The translations under genes were made by a program, and so were the position numbers. The notes below the pieces were generated by a model. That model saw only the letters and a list, made by a program, of their open reading frames with translations, ran no database searches and was not told the origin of the DNA. DNA of 64,000 nt, from contig CM040120.1 of the NCBI GenBank assembly GCA_022559845.1, forward strand, positions 163,600,334 to 163,664,333, in the 5' to 3' direction. Shown here piece by piece: positions 1 to 9,494 of this stretch. Positions within the stretch are counted from its first letter, which is position 1. Each line of letters opens with the position of its first letter. Origin of the DNA: Amorphophallus konjac (Eukaryota > Streptophyta > Magnoliopsida > Alismatales > Araceae).

Positions 1-110
1 AAATAATAAGAAATTCCTTAAGAAATAGGATAAGTAAAAAGTCGACTATCTTATAAAAATGTGGAAAAATTAGAATCTTGTAGAGGATAAAACGTTTAGT
101 AAAATTGTCT

Positions 111-115
111 TCTAT
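111..115. repeat. Target-site duplication of the solo LTR, left copy (TCTAT)
   Basis: TCTAT, repeated directly at 1846-1850; the uninterrupted site is seen once in the 3' LTR of A. Confidence 0.88.
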
Positions 116-535
116 TGTTGATCGTTTGTTTGCCTATCTTTGATCTTACTTTTGAGGTCTGCTAAGTAATATGGCAAGATGACAAACAAGCAATCAAAGA
201 TCTGCTCAAACCTATGAACATGTGAACATGAACCTAGGCAATCATAGCTAGCTCTAGCATGGGCATGCTATCTCAATCAAATTACGCTAAGGAAAAGGAA
301 AAACACACGCCGGGGCGTGGAGCAAGGAGTAAATAAAAACACACCACTAGGGGTGGAACAAGCAAGGAAATAAAGATGTGATGAAGGAAATAGCTATTGC
401 CCAGCACTAAGGAAAGATGTGATCGCCACCAAAGTAAACACAAGTCAAAGACTCGAATATACCTTGGAAATAGGAGGATGAAGCACCCGCCCACGGGAGA
501 GAAAACCAAAGAAAGCCTGCAGATCAGCTTGAAAG

Positions 536-1637
536 TGACGGCCAGAGACCCGTGCGTCGCTTATAAGTAACGGTCCCACCCTAGACCGCCAGAAGAGAGT
601 GACGCTCCTAAACCAGACCGTCAGACAACCTGCAGTAGTAAAGCTTGAATTCTTTTAACTCCAACTCTTCCAGCCGGCTAGAAGACTTGGGCCTCGTGCT
701 AATGAACCTGTAAACCTGCCAAAGAAATAGAAAGACAAGACAAGACAACCTCAATCAACCCTCTTCACAAGCATAGCATCAATTCTTAAAGAACTTAAGA
801 ACATCAAAAGGAGAGGGAATTACCGGGGAGTTTTTGTTTTTTAACCCCTCTGGGTGTTTTCAAAAGTTGGGAGGATGTTTGTATGCTTAAAACAACAGTG
901 AAAAAAAAAACGTGGAGGAGGAGGAGGGACAATGCTTTGTTTAAAAAGACCAAGGAAGAACTCAAGCATGCAAAGATGAACTTGAAAGATCAAAACAAAA
1001 GTACTCCCTTGACTGGAAGATGGATGGACGTGGGAAGCAACTCCTCCTGGATGAAGATGGCTCCTGGGTTCGGCAGCACTTCGTCGTGAATCAAAAATCT
1101 CCCCCCTTGATCATGAAATCAAAGGTTCTATTTATAGACCTTCAAAACTCATGGGTCGAGTTGAAGATAAATCAGCCAAGAAAGGAGGATAATCCTTAGC
1201 AAATCCTTGAGGATAATATCAACAAGAGTCCAAAGAAACAAACGAGAGGTCCTGAGGATTAGAATTGAAGGAGATAACGCCAATCCAAAACCCTATCTCG
1301 TCCACGGAGTAGCAGAGAAAAGGCCTGAACTGTCAGGACTCTCTGAAGGAAGTAACGGTTGCACGATAGACCGCCACTTGGAAGTAACGCATCAAGGAAC
1401 GACCGTCATTTTCAACCCTATCCAAAGGATAAGATCGACGGGAAGAAGATCTAAACAATAGGACTCTGCAAGTAAGTAACGGCCAGGGCATAGGGCGTCA
1501 TAAGGAAAAAACGGCTAGAGAGTAGACCGTTATTATCAAAGGACAACGAGGCCCTAAGTCTTGGGACTCTTCAAAGAGTAACGGCCTAGGCTTCACGCGT
1601 TATTATGAAATGACGCGCCTAGTCCAGACCGTTATTA
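536..1637. repeat. Series of ACGGCC/GACCGT dyad units in the solo LTR
   Basis: About nine units of 24-28 bp, each opening with TAACGG, GACGGC or a variant and closing 10-15 bases later with GACCGT, GACCGC or GCGTCA. Units start near 537, 569, 600, 1352, 1384, 1476, 1510, 1580 and 1611; the last group is spaced by tens of bases and several end in TTATTA. They are imperfect inverted repeats able to form short hairpins or act as dyad protein sites. Function unknown. Confidence 0.6.
1129..1136 (-). promoter_or_regulatory. Possible TATA box of the solo LTR (minus strand)
   Basis: The minus strand reads CTATAAATAGA, a good plant TATA box, 710 bases inside the right-hand end. Supports minus orientation for this LTR; no independent evidence of transcription. 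Confidence 0.4.
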
Positions 1638-2659
1638 TCATTGATTTTCAAGAAAATAGAATGGAGGGATTGCCAAGCTTTTGAACGAAGTGCCACCAGG
1701 AACCAGGTCTAATCCAGGAATTGAGACCCAGAAAACAGGCTTCAACTGATTAAAAGGAATTCAATGAAGAGTGAACAACTCGGAGCATCATATTGAATAA
1801 ATAAGGAGATGACCCGACTTATTGGGTATAAAACGGGTGTCAACATCTATGACCAGCCTAATTAAAATCCCTAAATAAGCCGAATTAGTAGATTAAGGCC
1901 CAAATCCACATGTAACCTAATCAAACATTAAAAGGCAAAATTTGGGCCCAATACCCGACCATTTAAGCTCAAACTAGATTCAAATGAACGGCTAGGATCA
2001 ACTCATCGTTTCCCTTTGGTTAATCTAAGAAACCCTATCCCTAGGAGGAGTTTTTAGAGGCGGAGTGGCGGATTAACCCAATCCCGCGTGATTCGCGCTC
2101 GTCCGCGGTGCGGGGACTCTATCTCCGCGATTAGAACTCTCTAGACCCCATAGGACCTATTAAAATGAACCTTGGCAACCCTAGAATCATTTAGATGCTG
2201 TGGCGGCCGGCGAGGACCTCGGACGGGAGAGTATTCCGGCGATTACCGGCGGTGTGTACCTAGCGCGATCGACTTCCCTCTTCTTCCTTCATCCTTCGAT
2301 TAAGGTAGGTGATAGCAAGCCAAACCCTAAGTGTAATATATGGTTGGAAGCATAATCGTGTCCTCTTTATTTTGTTATAAAAAGCCCTAATTTTCATCTA
2401 GTATCCTGCTTGAATTTCGAGTTTTAGTGGAAGCATGATAGAATTAGGGTTAGCAATGTTCCACTTCGATTTAAGTAGATATTTTAGGCACTAAACGTTC
2501 AATTGATCATGCTATCTTGTATAACTTTTTGTGCTCGTTCTATTGATCATAAAACCCCCCAATTTTCCTGCTCTATATAGTGCGTATTTATCTTTTGTTC
2601 CCAATCCAACCCAACCCCGCCGGAGACGAGCAAGGCGAAGGGGAAGTTATATGTTCTAA

Positions 2660-3925
2660 TATGAGCGGCCACTCGATAGACCGCACATCTATATGAACGG
2701 CCAGACTGAAACCGCCGGTGTTATTTGCGTTATTGAGTTTTCTGGAGACAAACGGCTAGGACAGAACCGTTCAACAAGTCATGCGGCCATCTATAGACCG
2801 CTCATCCCCTGTCGGGCCCCTGCCTATAGAGCGTGAACGGCCTGTGGATGACCGCAGAGGCTCTTGAAAGGTTCTGGATGAACCGTTCTTCCCCACAGAA
2901 TTGTGTTAATTTTGAATTTAGCATGTTTTATCTCTAGTTAAATAATCTTCATGGTAGGCTAGCAACCAACATGTAAATGGAACATTTGAAAGATTAAAAT
3001 TTAAAATTTTTGGTTTATTTTCATCATGACATTAGTTTAATTTCCATTAACTTAATTTCAACTATGAATACATGAACCATGTTACTAGGATTGTTTGGAA
3101 GTCATTCTACTCCGGTAAGATTGACTGACCGCTATACTGATTTCTGATGATTTGATAGCCTCATTTCCTTGTAATGGTTGGAACACTCCGCCGGATATTC
3201 CTTCCGTCGGACTAGGACTTTCATTACAGGACCTCCGTAAGCCCCCGCGAGCCTGAGATTCCCACTAGGACGCTGGGCAGGTTGTACCACCAAGATCTGA
3301 ACATGTTTACGTGATCGAACCGCTTGGATTGCAGTGTTGTGAGTCACGGCTCAATTTGGACTGACTGAGACTTGAACGGCTGGAATCGGACCGTTCGTCT
3401 CAGTGGGCGGCCCATGATAGACCGTGCATCCCTAGCCAAATGCCATTTCTTGTTGGTCAATTAACATTATTTCATCTTCGACCAAATCATGATTTGATCG
3501 ACCCAATAAGCACTAGGTTGACCAGTGGATAGTGGGCTGGACCCTGGTTCAGTTCTGCCCCACTTATGGCAGCCCGGAACCCATTTTGGGTGGAGTTCTA
3601 GTCTTCTAGTTAGGCCCAATTTGAACAGACTATTTAGGCCCGTCCATGTTGATGAGCAGATCCTATTGGACCGTTCAACCCTCGAGCGGTCCTATCACGC
3701 CCGTTTATCTTGTTCTTGGGCTTCAAGTTCGTCTGGCAATGCGCGGCCCATTCTTGACCGTCCATACTAGTTGAATCGTTTGTGACTGTTCTTGTTCAAG
3801 AGCGGCCCATACTGGTCCGTTTATCCTCGAATTCGTTAAGGCTGACCTTCAGCCCAGTTCTTCCTGAACGGCCCAGTTGAGACCGTACATATCTTGAGCG
3901 GCCCAGTCTAGACCGCGTATACTCC
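2660..3925. repeat. Series of CGGCC/GACCG dyad units in the LTR of A
   Basis: At least twelve units of about 24 bp of the pattern (A/G)(A/G)CGGCC - about 8 bases - GACCG(T/C): near 2662, 2694, 2751, 2780, 2830, 3374, 3409, 3739, 3803, 3866 and 3897, with one unit in reversed order near 3660-3690. Two clusters (2660-2890 and 3370-3925) are separated by AT-rich DNA. The same units are in the 3' LTR (10460-10690, 11170-11725). Function unknown. Confidence 0.65.
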
Positions 3926-4434
3926 AGAATTGATTTTCGTGTTTTGTGATATTGAACCCAAGGACATGTTGGTTCTTGATAACTTGAACTTTTTGGTCAA
4001 AGTATCTCTTCACTTACCCTTGGAATTCTCCGAGGTAAGTTCTACACTTGAAATTATTGGCCATTTAACTTGATTAATGTCTAGACATAACTTGGGATCT
4101 TAGATCCATTAAATCAATGCCAACGCATCATATGGGCCCGGTCTGGTCCTAGGAGGAGCGCCCGAAAAGTACTTGTGCCCCGGGGAGTTTGAATGACATG
4201 GTGAGGCATTGCGCCGAGTGCATGACTAGCGTGATGTCTACGACATAATCTATTACTTGAATTTTTCTTGACTTGGTTAGTTCTTGCTTGTTGGCCAATT
4301 TCCAGTTACTTCATAGTATCGCCTTCTTTTTATTATATTACTTTGTCATATCGTCATTTCATTTTGTTCTATATTTTTGCACTTAAAAATGTAATTAATT
4401 GGTTAATTAGTTAAACTTGCCTGTTATTACCTAC

Positions 4435-4448
4435 TGAGCGTTCGCTCA
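4435..4448. repeat. Small perfect hairpin TGAGCG-TT-CGCTCA in the LTR of A
   Basis: Six-base stem with a two-base loop. Kept unchanged in the 3' LTR (12242-12255) although the bases around it differ, and in both duplicated LTRs (40547-40560, 48340-48353). It lies a few hundred bases before the LTR end, so it could belong to the transcribed part or 3'-end region; that is inference. Confidence 0.55.
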
Positions 4449-4838
4449 ACGAGTTGTTTCCCCCTTTTTCAGGTAGCTCAGGTGTGGATTCGCAAATTTA
4501 TGGGGATGGGCAAGAGTGATGGCCATGGAGCGAACCTGTTAGAAGCCGTGTGGAGCCAGTCATAGTTGTTGTATCTAGTTATGTTTAGATTGTGTGGTTT
4601 GAAAGAGTTGTAATTATGAGATTAGCAAATGTAATGTTGTCAGGTGGATGTTATGTCGGAAGTATGTTATGTGATTGGAACATGGATCATTTAAATGTTA
4701 TTTAGTTATGGAGTTATTTCTGTTCATGGTGTAGTGTTGATCTTTAGCTTTAACATAGCATGTCTGTAGATCAACATATTTTCATTAATTATTTCTACTG
4801 CCAGTCCCGATATTCCGCGTTGGGGCGTGACAGTTAGG

Positions 4839-4850
4839 TGGTATCAGAGC
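4839..4850 (+). other. Primer-binding site of A, copy 1 (initiator tRNA-Met type)
   Basis: TGGTATCAGAGC, six bases after the 5' LTR; the usual plant iMet primer complement. Confidence 0.9.
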
Positions 4851-5047
4851 CTAGATTTCTAATATTCCTAGGTTTTCTAAGTTCTAGGATCCTAAGTGAT
4901 GTCGTAGAACCTATAATCTTGTTATAAGTCTAAGAAGCCAACCTAGTGAGATTTGGGTAGAGACTTGGGTTGAGTTAATAATCTAATTCAAAAACTATTC
5001 CTTCTAAATGATCCTAAAATAATTTATTCTACGTGTAGAATGTTCTA

Positions 5048-6040
5048 ATGGTGGTAGAGCGTGCGCAATGGCGAGACATGCAACGAACAGTTCAAGGACT
5101 TACTCGGGCCTTGCAACAAGTGGCCCAAGGAGGAGGAGCGAACCACGGAGCTGACGATCTTCACCAAAACTTCCATGGGATGAATCCCCCGCGTTTTGGA
5201 GGCTTGACCGATCCCGAAGAAGCCGAGCACTGGATAAAAGAGATGGAAAGGATCTTTGAAGTGATGTAGTGTTATGACCAGGAGCGTGTCCTTTTAACGA
5301 CCTTCCAGCTAGAACGTCATGCACGAACATGGTGGGATGCAGTGAAGGCTACCCTTAGAGATAGACAAGTTTCATGGAAGGAGTTCGAGGAACTCTTTAA
5401 TAGCAAGTATTTTTCTGATAGAGTGTAAGAAAAGAAAGCGGCTGAGTTTGCTGCATTGAAGCAGCGTAATCTATCTGTAGCTGAGTATGAACCTCAGCTC
5501 TCTCGGTTATCTCGTTATGCCACTCACTTGATATCTACGGAGAAGATGAAGGCTAAGCGTTTTCTCAACGGGCTAAAGTTGCGGTATATCAACCAGTTAG
5601 CGCCATTGGAAATTCAAACTTATGCGGAGATGGTAAGGAAGGCTCAAGTCTTGGAAGACACTTTGGAGATGACGGAGAGAATCCGTGGGAAGAATGTTAA
5701 GAAGGAACAACCTACTGGTTCCGGGGGTATCAAACCCGACAATGGCAAGAAGAGGCCCAATGATGGGTCTGGATCGTGGAAGAGCAAGGTATCGAAGAAT
5801 GATGACAAAAAGCCTGGCCCGATTGTGCCATTCAAGGGCGTGTGCAAGTATTGTGACAGTCCAGGTCACAAGATGGAAGAGTGTTGGCACAAGCTGGGCG
5901 CCTGTTTGCATTGTGGCAGTAGGGACCATCGTATTCCTGAGTGTCCCCTTTTGGCAGATCAAGCTACCCCGACTAAGCCGCAAGGGAACAAGAAGCAGCA
6001 GGGCATCCAAGCCCTACAGGAAGATGATGCCAGAACCACC
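5048..6040 (+). pseudogene. gag: Gag (capsid and double zinc knuckle) part of A, copy 1
   Basis: The capsid-like part carries the plant gypsy pattern of a Pro-Pro-x-Phe-x-Gly stretch, a Glu-Ala-Glu-x-Trp helix, and then a Trp-Trp pair after the first stop. It is followed by a Lys-rich linker and two CCHC knuckles: the first at 5843-5884 (Cys-x2-Cys-x4-His-x4-Cys), the second at 5903-5944 with the same spacing. Both knuckles are intact. Nucleocapsid knuckles bind the genomic RNA during packaging. Stops at 5267 and 5426 truncate any product to 73 residues from the first ATG. Confidence 0.88.
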
Positions 6041-6553
6041 GAGGAGGGTGGACTCATTGAAGGTACTCTTATTATACATGATAAGCCATCATTCGTTCTC
6101 TTTGATACCGGTGCCACTCATTCTTTTTTCTCTCGAAAATTTGTTAAGTCTTTTACTGAGAAGCCAGTCTTGATGAATTCTCCGTTAGAGATTTCAACCT
6201 CTATTGGTTCCAGTTCAGCAATTAAGTATTTCTATCCTTCTAGTAAGGTTATGATTAATGAACAGAACTTGCCAGCTGATTTAGTTTGTATCGATATAAA
6301 AGATTATGATGTAATTCTAGGAGCAGATTGGTTGGCTAAGTACGAGGCCAATATTCATTGCAGTTCTAGTTCTGTGTCTTTTTCTAGACACCCTGGGCTT
6401 TCTTTTATAGGGGTTAGGCACCATAAGTCTGTGCCACTTATGTCGGCCCTTCGAGCTGATAAGTTGATGAGGAAAGGATGTCAGGCTTTTCTAGCCTTTG
6501 TTTATGTGACCCTTGAGAAGAAGATCGAGGTTAAGGACATTCCTATCATCTGA
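6041..6553 (+). pseudogene. pol: Aspartic protease part of A, copy 1
   Basis: The active-site triad Asp-Thr-Gly lies at 6104-6112, preceded by hydrophobic residues and followed by the ILGADWL stretch near 6313-6333 that is typical of gypsy proteases. It processes Gag-Pol in active relatives. The frame stops at TGA 6551-6553 at the protease-RT linker, just before the FPDVFPEEL stretch that opens gypsy reverse transcriptases. Confidence 0.88.
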
Positions 6554-7369
6554 GACTTTCCAGATGTCTTTCCTGAGGAATTGCAAGGACTTTCGCCAGA
6601 GAGAGAGGTTATCTTTTCTATTGATTTAGTTCCTGGCGCGACCCCTATTTCTAAAGCTCCTTATTGTATGTCCGCTGCGGAGCTGAGGGAATTGAAGCAA
6701 CAGTTAATGGAATTACTTGAGAAGGGGTTCATTCGTCCAAGTACATCCCCGTGGGGAGCCCCAGTATTATTCGTCCGGAAGAAGGATGGTTCGATGAGGT
6801 TGTGCATAGATTATCGGCAATTGAACCAGCTGACTATCAAGAACAAATACCCATTACCGAAGATTGATGAATTATTTGACCAGATAGCATGAGCTCAGTA
6901 TTTTTCTAAGATTGATCTTCGATCAGAATACCATCAGTTGCGGATTAAGGAAGAGGATATCTATAAAATGGCCTTCCGCAGCAGGTATGGGCATTTTGAA
7001 TTTGTAGTAATGCCTTTTGGACTAACGAATACACCTGCAGCTTTCATGCAGTTGATGAATAATGTGTTCCAACCCTATCTTGACCAGTGGGTCATTATAT
7101 TTATTGATGACATCTTGATTTATTCTAAGAGTAAGGAGGAGCATGCTGAACATTTGAGGATGGTGTTGCAAATATTGAGAGACCATCAGCTATACGCCAA
7201 GTTTAGTAAGTGTGAATTTTGGCTGCAAGAGGTGTCCTTTCTAGGGCATATTATTACAAGGGAAGGAATTTCTGTTAACCCCTCGAAGGTAGAGGCAGTG
7301 AAGAATTGGGATAGGCCTACTAATGTAACTGAAGTTAGAAGTTTCCTAGGCCTAGCAGGTTATTACTGA
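6554..7369 (+). pseudogene. pol: Reverse transcriptase part of A, copy 1
   Basis: Ty3/gypsy RT. Visible are the [16 protein letters not shown] block, the FSKIDL block with the first catalytic Asp, the VMPFGLTN block, and the catalytic FIDD box at 7100-7111, then the FLGH and GLAGYY blocks. Stops at TGA 6890 (between fingers and palm) and TGA 7367 (right after GYY, where the family has Arg) cut the enzyme in three. Catalytic residues themselves remain. Confidence 0.92.
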
Positions 7370-7890
7370 AGGTTTATTAAGGATTTCTCCAAGATTGCGG
7401 TGCCTTTAACTAGATTAAGCCGCAAGGAGAACAAATTTGATTGGTCAGAGGATTGCGAAAGAAGCTTTCAGACCTTGAAGGAGTGTTTAACTACTGCCCC
7501 AGTTTTGGCTTTACCATCTAGAGAAGGAGGATTGGTGGTATATACTGATGCTTCAGGCATTGGTCTAGGTTGTGTGCTCATGTAGCACGGGAAAGTGATA
7601 GCCTATTCTTCTAGGCAGTTAAGGAAGCATGAAGAGAACTATCCCGTTCATGATTTGGAACTTGCAGTTGTGGTGTTTTCCTTGAAGATATAGAGGCACT
7701 ACTTGTATGGAGAGACATTTACGGTGTTCTAAGATCATAAGAGTCTGAAGTATTTATTTTCTCAGAAGGAACTCAATATGAGGCAGAGAAGATGGCTTGA
7801 GTATTTGAAAGACTTTGACTTCTCCATTGAGTATCATCCTGGAAAAGGGAATGTAGTGGTGGATGCCTTGAGCCGCAAGCCAATAGCTAA
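7370..7890 (+). pseudogene. pol: RNase H part of A, copy 1
   Basis: RNase H degrades the RNA strand after first-strand synthesis. Acidic residues are visible in YTDAS (about 7543-7557), HDLELA (about 7650), DHKSLKY (after the stop at 7730) and DALSRK (about 7863). Stops at 7583, 7691 and 7730 break it three times within 150 bases; 7583 and 7691 replace family Gln and Trp codons. Confidence 0.88.
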
Positions 7891-9421
7891 GTTGTCGCAC
7901 CTCATGTTGCAAGAATGGAGACTGTTGGAGCAGTTAGCTAGTTTGGATCTTAATGTTGACAAGGACCGGGTTACGATTGCTCAGATTCAACTTAAACCAG
8001 AATTCTTGATAGAAATCAAGTATTTGCAAAACAATGACCCAGAGTTGGTAGAGATCAAGGAGGGTTTGAGTAACAGACCTGATTTCATGGTAGCTGACGA
8101 TGGCATATTGTTGTTTCATGGAAGGACCTGTGTGCCTGATGTAGTTGAGTTAAAGAATAAGATTCTCGAAGAAGCTTACAGATCCAGATACACTATTCAT
8201 CCTGGAGGTACTAAGATATTTAAGGATTTGAAAAGATCCTTTTGGTGGCCGAAGATGAAAAAGGAGATTGCAGAATTTGTGAGTAGATGTTTAGTATGTC
8301 AGCAAGTCAAGGCTGAGCATTTCAGACCTGCAGGGAAATTGAAACCAGTTGATATATCTCAATGAAAGTGGGAGAGTATTGGTATGGATTTTATTATGGG
8401 TCTACCCAGGACTCGTAGTGGATTTGATGCAATATGGGTTATTATCGACAGATTGACAAAGTCTGCTCATTTCTTATCCATTAAGTCTAAATGGACAGTG
8501 GATGTTTTGGCAGCTCTGTATATGAAAGAAGTTGTAAGACTCCATGATATTCCAGTGAGCATTGTGTCTGATAGAGACCCCAGATTCACTTCACATTTTT
8601 GGAAAGGATTGCAAGAATCGTTGGGAACCCGTCTTAATTTTAGTACTACTTTTCATCCACAGACAAACGGACAGACTGAAAGAACCAACCAGATAGTGGA
8701 AGATATGCTTAGAGCCTGCATGATTGATTTTGAAGGTGGTTGGAGTGATCACTTGGCTTTGATTGAATTCGCCTACAATAATAGTTATCAGTCCAGCATT
8801 CAGATGGCTCCGTTTGAAGCCTTGTATGGAAGAAGCTGTCGATCCCCATTATGTTGGGATGAGGTAGGAGAGAAGCAATGGCTGGAATCAAATCTCATTT
8901 CTGAATCATCCAAGAATATTCGTATTATCAGAGATCGATTGCAAGTAGCGCAATCAAGACAGAAGAGCTATGCTGACAACATAAGAAGAGCCTTGGAATT
9001 TCAGGTCGGTGACCATGTGTTTCTGAAGGTTTCTCCCACGAGAGGGATTCGAAGGTTTGGCATTCAAGACAAGCTGAGTCCAAGATATGTTGGTCCATTC
9101 AAAATTCTAGATAGAGTAGGAGAGGTTGCTTACCATTTAGCACTACCGCCTCAGTTATCGGGAGTACACAACGTCTTCCATATGTCTATGCTGCAGAAAT
9201 ATGTGTATGACCCCACTCATGTCATTCAGCATGCGGATTTGAAGCTGAAGGAAGATTTGACTTATGAAGAAAGACCAATCAATATTCTAGATCATAAGCA
9301 ACAGCAACTCAGGAATCGTTGCATACCCATGGTTAAAGTGCATTGGAGTCGGCGTGGAACTGAAGAGGCCACTTGGGAATTAGAAGATACCATGCGAAAG
9401 CAGTATCCCGACTTATTCTAG
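7891..9421 (+). pseudogene. pol: Integrase with C-terminal chromodomain of A, copy 1
   Basis: A zinc-binding region with a CLVCQQ pair (about 8290-8310) is followed by TGA 8363. The core has its acidic triad: MDFI (8384), SDRD (about 8567) and TERTNQ (about 8675). The GPF module (about 9089) is followed by a C-terminal chromodomain-like segment (about 9260-9421) ending KVHW-x12-TWELED. Chromodomains in this lineage are known to direct integration towards particular chromatin; here that is by analogy. The last 345 codons are open. Confidence 0.9.
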
Positions 9422-9481
9422 GTGAGTTATCTCGCTCCCCATTTTCATAAGTGTAGTGAATTTGGAGGACCAAATTCTTTT

Positions 9482-9494
9482 AAGTGGGGGAGGG
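9482..9494 (+). other. Polypurine tract of A, copy 1
   Basis: AAGTGGGGGAGGG directly before the 3' LTR; primes plus-strand DNA synthesis in active elements. Confidence 0.8.

Larger units (their letters stand above)
116..1845. mobile_element. Solo LTR of an unrelated family inside the 5' LTR of A, copy 1
   Basis: A 1730-bp block starting TGTTGA and ending TCAACA, flanked by TCTAT at 111-115 and 1846-1850. The 3' LTR of A has a single TCTAT at the matching place (about 9645), so the block is a clean insertion with a 5-bp target duplication. No internal domain is present, so it is a solo LTR left by LTR-LTR recombination. A TATAAATA box on the minus strand near 1129-1136 suggests minus orientation. 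ORFs in it (282-509, 883-1089, 1207-1461) resemble nothing I know and are treated as chance. Confidence 0.88.
1..4832 (+). repeat. 5' LTR of chromovirus A, copy 1 (partial, contains a solo LTR)
   Basis: Matches the 3' LTR 9495-12639 along its length apart from the 1730-bp insertion at 116-1845. The end is placed at the CA at 4831-4832, just before the primer-binding site. By eye the two LTRs differ by several percent, including small indels, so the insertion of A is not recent. Short reverse-strand ORFs here (for example 3132-3347) are conserved only as LTR DNA and are not genes. Confidence 0.9.
5048..9421 (+). pseudogene. gag-pol: Gag-Pol of chromovirus A, copy 1: one frame broken by nine stops
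   Basis: From ATG 5048 to TAG 9419 there is a single uninterrupted reading frame register of about 1457 codons, with no frameshift, but in-frame stops at 5267, 5426, 6551, 6890, 7367, 7583, 7691, 7730 and 8363. At least five (6551, 7367, 7583, 7691, 8363) fall where the family has Arg, Gln or Trp, so each is one C-to-T (or G-to-A) change away. It would encode capsid, protease, reverse transcriptase, RNase H and integrase on one polyprotein. The domain-level entries below give the visible motifs. The same nine stops are present in copy 2, so the element was dead before duplication. Confidence 0.93.

Noticed and set aside
282..509. Reverse-strand hydrophobic 75-residue ORF, possible small membrane protein
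   Set aside because: Lies in the solo LTR; both copies are identical only through the recent duplication, and there is no recognisable motif or context for translation.
3132..3347. Short reverse ORF repeated at 10883, 39244 and 46995
   Set aside because: Recurrence follows from LTR copies; the encoded peptides differ and change length between LTRs, as noncoding DNA would.
4839..4850. tRNA gene fragment
   Set aside because: Only a 12-base match to the 3' end of initiator tRNA-Met, in the primer-site position.
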